From assembly GCA_030159075.1 (NCBI GenBank), contig BROG01000129.1:241501-305500 (forward strand): a stretch of 64,000 nucleotides of DNA, written 5' to 3'. Source of the DNA: Atrina japonica (lineage: Eukaryota > Mollusca > Bivalvia > Pterioida > Pinnidae). Made by a program: the position numbers and the translations under genes. The notes beneath the pieces are model-generated. The model saw only the letters and a program-made list of their open reading frames with translations. It was not told where the DNA came from and made no database searches. Below, in pieces: positions 1 through 10,400 of this stretch (its first letter is position 1; each line of letters starts with the position of its first letter).

Positions 1-359
1 ATAATATCAAGTTGCTGTCAATAATACATTAATGTGTACATCAACATTTCTTCTATACAAAGTATAAATAATAGATATATTATCATGAAATTCTGTAAAA
101 CTTGAAAAAAACAACGAAAATTTGATCCCTACATATACAGTATAGAACAATCACAGAACACATTACAGTCTTCGTGTGAATAAATCAGTAAATAAATGCC
201 ATAATGGAAAATAAAATAGGCCTAGGCCTACTACTTTTCTTGGTAAGAAATGACAAAATCCAACTATTTAACACTTAATTATATAATAGGTAAACATATA
301 ATGTGTCATTTCTGAATGTCCATAACCTAATAGCATGCCATGGGTATTCTTTAATCAGG

Positions 360-725
360 AATGACTACGTGAAGACATGGCCAGGGCAGCCATCTTGGAT
401 TTTGGATCTGCCTAAAAAACAACACTTGGTCAGGACATCATAAGAAACATATATACAAAGTTTGAGGTCAATTTTTTCAGCGGTTCTTAAGAAGTCAAAA
501 ATGTCTCAGCCAATCAGAGGCCATGACAGCCATCCTGGATTTCACCAGGCCCTGAAAAATAACAACAAAAGTGTGGGACCTCATGTAGAACATATGTAGC
601 AAGTTTGAAACCAATCCAACATGTGGTTCTTGAGAAGAAGTTGAAAATGTGAAAAGTTAAATCATGACGATAGACAAAACGCGATCACAATAGGTCACCA
701 TGAGCTTTGCTCAGGTGACCTAAAA
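360..725 (+). mobile_element. Interspersed repeat with hairpin and CTAA end (Helitron-like)
   Basis: The text holds two related blocks (CAGCCATCTTGGATTT and CAGCCATCCTGGATTT about 145 bp apart), then a GGTTCTTGAGAAGAAG block. It ends in a near-perfect hairpin at 692-721 (AGGTCACC and TGAGC paired with GCTCA and GGTGACCT) followed at once by CTAA. I recognise this as a repeat widespread in bivalve genomes. A hairpin next to CTRR is the 3' end pattern of Helitron-type elements. The family assignment is inference and the left edge is uncertain. Confidence 0.6.
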
Positions 726-1128
726 ATCTTTTTCAAAAAGATGAACATTTCACACCTGAGTTTTATATACCTCTTATGAAATTAAGGGAGATAACTTGTG
801 TATATTTCTTTTGCACTAGTTAGTGTATTCAGCGAAAGACTTGAAGATACACATATATTCATGTGAATCAACTATCAATATAATTATACAAAGTTACTAT
901 TTTTTTAATGTTTGATAAAATAGTAGGTTGGAAATGGCAGACTATATTACTTATTAAACAATGTATTACATGTACATACTGGACTGGTGTCAATTTCATT
1001 TTCAGGTGAACACTGAAAGTGTTTCAGTCATGTTTCTGCCCATCGTATTTTGAATAAAATAAACTGTAAAATCTAAGTTAAAAATATTATGATATTTCAT
1101 TATTTGTCAACATTTTTATGCTCTTTGT

Positions 1129-1236
<108 letters not shown>

Positions 1237-1237
1237 T

Positions 1238-2190
1238 TTATGTTTTACTACACCCAGGATAACCGTGTAATTTTTATCGGAAGTTACATGTAACTAAAGT
1301 TCATCGGACAAGTTCATTTTCAAGGCAGATCAACTATCAAGGTAGATGTTTGGCATGCAGCCAACGATGATAAGCGTATATGTACTTGGTCTGTTTGGGA
1401 TAATTTAGGCAAAATCAATTTAAAAGCTCTTGGAAAAGAAGTTTTTACAACTTTCAGTATTCCACGTCATAATTTTAGTAGTAGTACTATTAATAACAAT
1501 TAGTGAAGGGCAGAGTTTATTCATATGCATGGGTACAGAGCGACTAATATTCTATGTCCAACAAGACATGGGATTTACAGCTTGTTTATTGAGATTACCC
1601 AAAAGGCACAAGGATGTAGTGATAATTAATGTAGGCACCCCATGGAGAAGTTTAATCCAAAATACTCCAGCTGATGGTATCACACAGAGTTTCTCAATGT
1701 CAAAGAAATAGGCTGCCATAGTGTAGTGTGAAATTTTGAGTATGATTACACTACAGTTTCTGAGTTAGAAAGAAAATCATGATAAGCGACAGTGTTTTTT
1801 GTCATCAATTTCGCAGTGTAGAGCATTCGACAAAATAAACAACAAGTTTTTACTGTACATACATATATCAACACATGACAAAAAAACAACAATTGCAATT
1901 TAAGTCACGATCTATATGAAAACATAGAAAACCATTAAGTAATGTGAAGCAAACTTAATGATACTCCCCCCCCCTGAACACTAAAGAGATAACTACTGCA
2001 CTAGCAAATGTTTTGAAGATTAAGTTCATAGTAACACCAGAACTGCAAATTATGTCCTAAATACTTGAAGTCATAATTTAACTCTAACATCATTTTGTGG
2101 GAAATGTGTTGTCCCGAGGTTGGATTCATTCTCGATGAATGTTTTTTCTAGCATGTTATTGTATGACACATGGAATGTGCTCTACTTATA
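1238..2190. other. Non-coding, no recognised feature
   Basis: AT-rich DNA. An open frame at 1430-1711 starts with TTG rather than ATG and resembles no family I know. The stretch around 1330-1480 is open in another frame but also lacks a start. I see no supported gene here. Confidence 0.5.
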
Positions 2191-2194
2191 GTCT

Positions 2195-2322
2195 ATAGAC
2201 CCATATGCCAAATTTCTGTCCCGATTTTAAGCTAGGGACTACTTTTACATCAAAATTAATTTTATTTTATATAAAAAGTAACTTAAAATCAGGGCAGAAT
2301 TTCGGCCTAGCAATGTCTATGC
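2195..2322. mobile_element. Short fold-back element
   Basis: The ends form imperfect inverted repeats: the left arm reads CCAAATTTCTGTCCCGATTTT and the right arm is nearly its reverse complement (AAAATCAGGGCAGAATTTCGG). A related single arm recurs at 7733-7760 (AAAATCAGGACAGAATTTTGG), which shows it belongs to a dispersed family. Confidence 0.6.
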
Positions 2323-2401
2323 CAACAATCAACTGATACGTTTGCAGGTAAGTGATCAAAACCAATCCAATACGACAATATTCCTACTCCAAAACCAGCA
2401 A

Positions 2402-2694
2402 GTGACTAATTTCTATGGAAACTCTGGGTAAAAAAAGGATTTTATATATGCCACCGTTTCTTCTTCTTTTCTGCTGAGAAACTCAGACAGAAAAATAAAA
2501 ATAGTAAAATACCATCTTCGTTTCAGTTCTAACTAGGCCCCTTTGAGATAATTTGAAACTTATTCTGTGGAAAAGCTGGGTAAAACCACAGTCTGCATTT
2601 CCACAGAAATTAGTTTCATATGATCTCAAATAGGCTTTGTACAGGACATCTTAATTCCTCTGGTTTTACCCAGCGTTTTCAAAGAAATTAGCCT
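2402..2694. mobile_element. Nested fold-back MITE
   Basis: Outer inverted repeats (left GACTAATTTCTATGGAAAC...CTGGGTAAAA, right the complement ending in AAAGAAATTAG) enclose a second inverted pair at 2542-2630 (TTTGAGATAATTTGAAAC against the complement of CATATGATCTCAAA). The whole element could fold into one long hairpin. It lies about 500 bp upstream of the Maf start codon. Confidence 0.65.
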
Positions 2695-3193
2695 AGCAAG
2701 CGGCAAGGCTGGGCGGTCTGTCTAATTGAAGACCGACGGGTAATTGATGACCAACGGAAGACTAACAGAAGACCTACAGAAATACTGACAGTATGTAATT
2801 AATAAAATTTTATAAATGTGTGGGACAATTTTCCGATTTTACCAAACGAGTCCACACTGGGTCTGGGATCAAACAAAATGAAACAACTGTCCCACTAATG
2901 GCAGTATTTAGTAGCAATGTAAGTGCGTTTCAAGTGTTTGACTTGGTGCCTGGAAGTACGATATACTACAAGGTTTATCTTTAAATAAACATATTCAATA
3001 ACCTTCACAAAATCTTCTGGACCTGTTTCGAAGCACATTAATCTACTCTTGTAATCACGGCTAAACACAATGTTTGTCAGATATGAATTTTGCATTTTGT
3101 ATATCAAGCATTTCACTGACAAAGACTTGATTAGTATGGCTTACCTGTTTTACTTCTAATTCCACCACCCAAACCCGATCCAGTGTATGAAAG
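2695..3193. other. Upstream region of the Maf gene
   Basis: No coding features. A short degenerate GAAGACC/GACCAAC repeat occurs near 2720-2775. The promoter and 5' UTR of the Maf gene should lie here, but I see no clear TATA box or initiator. Confidence 0.4.
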
Positions 3194-3283
3194 ATGCTGA
3201 AAGTTATTTTAAATGCGCTGAATTCCAAGAAAATAGTTTTGGCAAGTAGTTCTCCTAGACGTCAAAAAATCCTACAAGATATA
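3194..3283 (+). CDS. ASMTL: Maf gene exon 1
   Basis: Thirty codons from ATG, including the substrate-binding SSSPRR loop that defines Maf proteins. The exon ends at a consensus donor (GTAAGTATG), phase 0. An in-frame TGA at 3188-3190 closes the frame upstream, so this ATG is the start. Confidence 0.92.
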
Positions 3284-6200
3284 GTAAGTATGACATATTG
3301 ATATAATCGAATCGTATATCGTAAATTTAAAATTGACATACACATGACCCCCCCACACATATAGCACATTAGCTGTGTCCACTGGTTTTGGCTGATTAAT
3401 GATATAAATTGGTTGATACCTACCACTTAAATTTAATCGTAAATTTAACGTAGAGGTATCCTATGCATACTGAATAATTAATACATATCCATGACAAATA
3501 AATATTAATCCGTTTTGTACTACTACTAGATTACCCGTAGGAAGAGTATTTTCAAACAAAGAAAAAAGTAGGCTATGTATAATGTAGAAAAGGTATAAGA
3601 TATACTTTTTTGTTTTTCATTTATGTCAGTAAAATATTTTAATTTTGACGATTAGTTGCTTTATAAATTTATTTTGAATTTCATGATCTAATGTGACTCA
3701 CACTAAAATCCCATTGGAGATTCTGGCAGAGGCAACACAGCAGAATCTTCAATGGCATTATAGTGATAAAGGGAGACAATTGATTACCAGTGACTTACCG
3801 CAGAACTTACTCAATGACATCAGAGAGTATGTGTGGATGAGGATGTGAGTGGAAACAAGCCAGTAAGATCAGGTGTTCCCCTTTCTGCTGTTGAGTCTGT
3901 ATCAACCTGTCAACAACATAGAGGATGGCCAAAAACTTCAACATGATCTGACCGAGCTTATCAAAATTCAAATGGGCAGAGAGGTGGCAGATGACATTCA
4001 GTTCCACAAAATGTTACATTCTGCATGTCACCAGGAAATGCCACCCAACTATCTTCAACTGTGAATTAATGGGCCAACAACTGGAGACAGTTCATCAGTA
4101 CCCATATCTAGGTGTTTATTTAAAATTGATTCGAATTATACAATAAAACAACACAAGCTCTAGAGTGCTTTTAATTGACATTAGGTACTGCTTGTACATT
4201 TACAAACTTGTATGGTATACAGGTCTTATGATTCTAAATACATCCCATGTTTCAGATGCTGGACACATCCTGTATTTTTTTATTTATTTATTTTTAACTG
4301 TTTTGGACTTTGTCTATTTTAATAATATCATCTTCAAAAAACGTGAATTTTTTTCCCCCGTGAAATTAAATAACTATACAGACCTTATGATTCTAAAAAC
4401 ATCCCATGCTTCAGGTAGTTAATTACTATTATAATTTTTATTTTAAAAAAATGACCCTATTTTGGACTTTATATATTGTCAATACTGTGTTTAAGAAGAT
4501 TGACTGATGTTAATTGGGGATATGAGATGAGATTTCTGATTACTCTATGCTCTGTACATGTAAAGTGACATATCTGATTAATCTATGTTCTGTACATGTA
4601 AGATGAGATCTCTGATCACTCTATGCTCTGTGCATGTAAGATGAGATATCTCTGATTACTCTATGCTCTGTACATGTAAGATGAGATTTCTGATTACTCT
4701 ATGCTCTGTACATGTAAGGTGACATATCTCTGATTAATCTATGTTCTGTACATATAAGATGAGATATCTGATTACTCTATGCTCTATACATGTAAGATGA
4801 GATATTTGATTACTGTATGCTCTGTACATATAAGATGAGATATCTCTGATTACTCTATGTCCTGTACATGTAAGATGAGATTTCTGATTACTCTATGCTC
4901 TGTACATGTAAGATGAGATATCTCTAATTACTCTATGCTCTGTACATGTAAGATGAGATATCTCTGGTTACTCTATGCTCTGTACATGTAAGATGAGATA
5001 TCTCTGATTACTCTATGCTCTGATTACTCTATCTTTCTATATGTGTTTGTACATATTCACATATATTGCACCTAGAATGTATCAGACACTTAAATTTTTT
5101 CACATGTGTCTGAATATGGGCTGCAGTTTTCACAACAATAAATGATATTTTTTCAGTTAATCAAGTATTTTACACCATGAAAGAAAACAAATACAGTGGA
5201 GCATGTCTTAAAAGACCACCCATCTGCCTCTGATATGTGGTGCCTAATGACAGGTGCTTGCTTAAAAGAGGTTTTATCTTTTTAACTAAGTGGTTGTCAA
5301 AATGTGATCTCTTCAAGCCAGGTGGTCTTTAAGAGAGTGATCTCTCAAGATGGGTTTTACTATATGATTTAATGAAATTCTATGAACAAGTTGAAAATCT
5401 TACTGAAGAATTTTGAAACTGACATGAATTCCTATATTTCAGGGATTGCAGTTTGAAGTTGTCAAATCAAAGTTTGAAGAAAATTTGGACAAATCATTGT
5501 TTACAGATCCGGTTAATTATGTCAGAGAAACAGCAAAACAAAAAACATTGGAAGTGGCAAGGCGACAGAAAACATTAGAAGTGAGATTTGATTCTGTAAC
5601 TTGAAGCTCTGTATATTTTACTCTCACTTTGCAAATGATAATTTGAAATATCTTGGCATGATATGAGTATCCTCTCAAATGATATAAGTCAAGCTGAGAA
5701 GGAAAACTAAATACTGGAAATGTTTACTCCTGCTGATATTTCCCCTTTTGTGACAGGTAAATAATAATTTTATTGTCTTAAATATGACCTAAATTATCAG
5801 TACCGTAATATATATGGATATGGCATGCATATCCATGGTTCAGTTATATTATAGATTGAAAAAATAACTTTTCATCTTAAATTCATCATCTTATTATGAC
5901 AAAAATGATAAAAATCCAATATACAGCCATTTCCTATCAGATTGTCTAAATAACAAAAACATAAGTTTACATAAAAATATTTGTTTAAATGCCGTCTTGT
6001 ACCATACTCAACTACTGGTTTCTTCATTTATATTGTGGTGGCCACTTTTTAATAGTGGAGGATAGAACCCAGTTACAATGCACTGGGGAAGAGACCACTA
6101 GTCTTTCACAGGTAAATCGGCAATTTTTTTCACAAATTAGGTTATGAACTGGATAATGAGTACAAAGTTGTTTGAAGTATTGGAGAGTAGTAATATGGAG

Positions 6201-7436
6201 AGAGTAGTCATATATAAACAAAGACATCACAAAAAGAGACACAATTAATATTTTTGTCATGATTTTCTTTATAGAATCCTCCAGACTTGGTCATTGGTGC
6301 AGATACTGTGATAATACATGAAGGACAAATAATTGAGAAACCCAGGGATAGAGATAACGCATATGAAATACTGTCAAGGTAAATTATGTTTAATAGTACA
6401 TCATGTTAAGTGTATACAGTCCAACCTGTATAAAGGCCACTCAAGGGAATAGACAAATGTAGCCATTATAGACAGGTGACCCTTATAAAGAGGTTTTATT
6501 TATTATAAAACATTGAGAAAGGTTATGTTTAATTGGCATTTATAGCCAGGTTCCCTTATACACAGGTGGACTTTAACTTTGACCATATAAAGGTATAAAA
6601 TGTATATATACAGGCTATATAACTAAATATTCACGTCTTTCCTTAACCATTTCACATACAAATATGATTGTAAGTTTTGTTGTACCTAGGGTACAATAGT
6701 AATACTTTTTTTTAGATGTACCCAGGGTTGATATTAATAGTTATGTTTAGCTGTACCTTGGGTACAATGGTAATGATGTACATAGGGTACGGTGGTAATA
6801 GTTATGTTGTGATTGTACCTGGGCTAAAATGGTAATAGTTATGTTGAGATGTACCTAGGGTAAAATTGTGAGTTATGTTGAGATGTACCTGGGGTAAAAT
6901 TGTGAGAGTTATGTTGAGATGTACCTAGGGTAAAATTGTGAGTTATGTTGAGATGTACCTGGGGTAAAATTGTGAGAGTTATGTTGAGATGTACCTGGGG
7001 TAAAATTGTGAGAGTTATGTTGAGATATACCTAGGGTAAAATTGTGAGAGTTATGTTGAGATGTACCTAGGGTAAAATTGTGAGAGTTATGTTGAGATAT
7101 ACCTAGGGTAAAATTGTGAGAGTTATGTTGAGATATACCTAGGGTAAAATTGTGAGTTATGTTGAGATGTACCTGGGGTAAAATTGTGAGAGTTATGTTG
7201 AGATGTACCTGGGATACAAAGTTAAAAGTTTTGTTGAGATGTACCCCTGGTACAATTGTGATAGTTTTGTTATATTGTACCAAAGGGGGGTACCATTTTG
7301 TGGGGGTGGTGGGTTGCAAGACACCATGCTCTTGAAAATCCCATGTTTTTCATTTATTAAGTTTCCTCCACTCCTAAGGAGTGTTAAGATAATTTGTAAA
7401 TTTGAGATTTCCATATTTTTAAGATACCAACACAGT

Positions 7437-7473
<37 letters not shown>

Positions 7474-10400
7474 CTTATTTTGGAAAAATGAAGGATTTTA
7501 TTGTAACAAATTTAGGCGGCACTCTCTCCCTCATCATTGCACATATTTCTACACATTTGGATTAATTGTGAGGCAATATTTCATTAGGGGTAGGGTTTTA
7601 AGTATCTTTCAGATAATTTTTTAAAAATTTTGAACCTCTTTTTCAAAACGCAAAGATATGCATAACAATCTGCTAATAAACCACTTTGATTATCCTTCTC
7701 AAAAGAAGGTTGGATCAGGAAAAGAAAATTACTAAAATCAGGACAGAATTTTGGTCTAGTATCTCCATACATTAAATTATAATCGATATGTTAAAAATAT
7801 CGTTAATTTAGGTTAACGTCCACACAGTGTTATTTTAAAGAAAAACGTTGTTTGTTAATAAAACACTAAAATATTCTTAATAAGTGTAGGTAGATACATT
7901 GTGTACATATTTTGGACATTTTAATTTTGACCATTTCAATAGGATGGCCAAATTGGCTAAAATTAAACAATGGCCAAAATAACCCAATTTACGATAGTTA
8001 AAAACCCACACAATTTAAGTTGTTCTTGTTCACAATAAGAATGCATTGTCATAAAACCACGATCTGGACTCGCGGTCCCATGCGACTGAAATCTTAATGA
8101 ATATTATTCATAAGGCATCAGCAAATTTGAGTAAATGGTGCTCGATTTAGTCTACCAATCAGATACATTGTTCTATTGAGGTCATCATTACTTAATGCAG
8201 AAGTTGTTTAAAAGGAAAGAGCATAGCGAATCCGGACCATAGTTTTACAATAATGAGCAAGAATGATGATACTTCTGGTTTCTGTTTTAGATTCAGTGGA
8301 AGACATCACACAGTTTGTACCAGTGTTGTTTTAGTTACGCAAGAGTCATCTAATGGTAAGATATATGTTTATCAGGAGTAAAAGATACACACAAAAAAGT
8401 AATATAACGAAAAAAATATTGGACACAGCAATTAAATAGGCCATCAAATCAAATTACATTAAAAATGCTCATTGAAAGTCATGTGTCAGACATTTGACCA
8501 TAGGTCACTTGTATGACCTCTGAGAGTGATCTCATATGCTTGTTTTGGCATTATGCCAGTATTATTGTATTCATATTTTGTAAAGATTATGCATGAGAAC
8601 AATTACCATAAGATTATCAAATGAAGCAAAAGTCGTAACAAAAAACTTATTTATGTATTGATTATGTTCTTACTACTGTATTTGATTGTCACAAATTGAT
8701 ACTGGTAAGCCCGGGTTTGCTGGGACACGTAGTAGTATGAAAGGCTGGGTCACAAACGAAATGAACTTACGTGATGACCACCTTCACATTAAAAGTCACT
8801 TGTAAACCTATAAAACAGACTTTTTGCATGAAGTAGTGACTTTCAACGTGATAGACGTTTTTGCTTGCACATAAGTCATTACCAAACACTTGCATGCAAG
8901 TTTGTATTGTGACCGAGAACAAACAGCCAATCAGAAGTCTTCTTACATCATAAAGAGAACAATAAAAAATGTCCAGAAAAGGATAAGAAATTAAATTTGT
9001 ATTAATGAGATTTACTAAACGAAATAAAAAAATCATTTTATTTTTTCTAATAATCTAGATACATATGCTGGAAATACATGCACATTTAAGATGTGACCAA
9101 ATGACATAGATTAGGGCTTCCCAAGTTTTTTGCACCTCGCTGTGTTTGGCGAAAACATTTATATTTTACTCTTCCTTCTCTCTAACTCGAAATCCTTGAT
9201 CCACCCTGGCTTTGTCTGTATATTTTGGATTTGATGGATTTGGTTTAATTCCCCTACATATCGCTGAAGATATTTCCTTTTGTGTTTTCTCAGCATGTAC
9301 GAATATAAAATTTATTTGTAAACAAAATTTGCATTGGATCAATATGTATACAATTTTTTGTTGTGTTATTACAGAGTTTTTTAAATTCACCGGTCTTACC
9401 AGAAAAACCAGTGAATTTTACAAAAGTCCGATGAATTCTGTCTGATAACTGGTCCAAATGACCAGTAATTTTCAATTTCTTTTCAATTGTGTATATATAC
9501 AGACCAGTAAAAAATTTTCTTTGATCAGTGGAATTCCTTTATTCACTGGTCCGGTTGACCAGTAATTTTTTTTTATTTCAAAATGACTGTTATTACAAAA
9601 TGAATCTGTTATTCAGCTAAAGATCTGAAAATTTAATTATCAATGATATCAAATTTTTTACACTGAACACACCATTTGCATGTGTACAGCATCTTGTCAC
9701 ACACACACACAAAAAAAAAAAACGAAAAAAAAACTTTATGCCGTCTGATATTGTGACGCGTTTTCATAAGTTTGAGCCCTACAGTGACATAGGAAACAAA
9801 CCAAAAGTGGGGAGGTCCAAATTTTTTTTTATTTATGAAAATGTTTTATTGGTAAAAATTGTTTTCATGTGCCATTTTATATGCAATAAAACCAGTGGCA
9901 GATCTAGATAAATTTTAAAAGGTGGGTGTTTTTTAGCCTGGTGACATAAAATTATACTTATTGTGATGCAATGCATACATTGTCATAAGCAGACTAAGGA
10001 TTTCAAAGTTTGAGTGAATGTTAATTTAAAAGTCATTCGCCCAGTGGAGCAAGGCTCGAAAATTTTGGGAAATTTGTTTTTAATTTTTGACTTTTTACAC
10101 CTATTTTATCAATTTTAGGGGCACATAATCCTTGCTCACTACACAAAATTTCAAGTTTTGGATTAATTGTGTGGCAATATTTCATTAGGGGTAGTGTTTT
10201 ATGAATCTAATAAAAAAATAATTTTTGAAATGTGGAAGCCTGTAGAAGCATCAGAACAAAAATTTTTTAATGGGTGCCATTTCATTAACCAGGCCTCTTA
10301 TTGGTTAATTTCATCATGTGAGTTCATAATGTAATTTTCCATAACTAACACGTTAAAAACCTGTTTTGCTTGCAAAAACTTAAAAATCAAGACTAACATG

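Noticed and set aside
1430..1711. 93-codon frame with a hydrophobic N-terminus like a signal peptide
   Set aside because: It begins with TTG, not ATG, has no splice support and no recognisable similarity. A hydrophobic stretch is expected from T-rich DNA.
6909..7319. Open minus-strand frame with a 12-residue repeat ([12 protein letters not shown])
   Set aside because: It is the 36-bp minisatellite read in a frame that stays open because 36 is divisible by three. It starts with TTG, lies antisense in an intron, and has no family resemblance.
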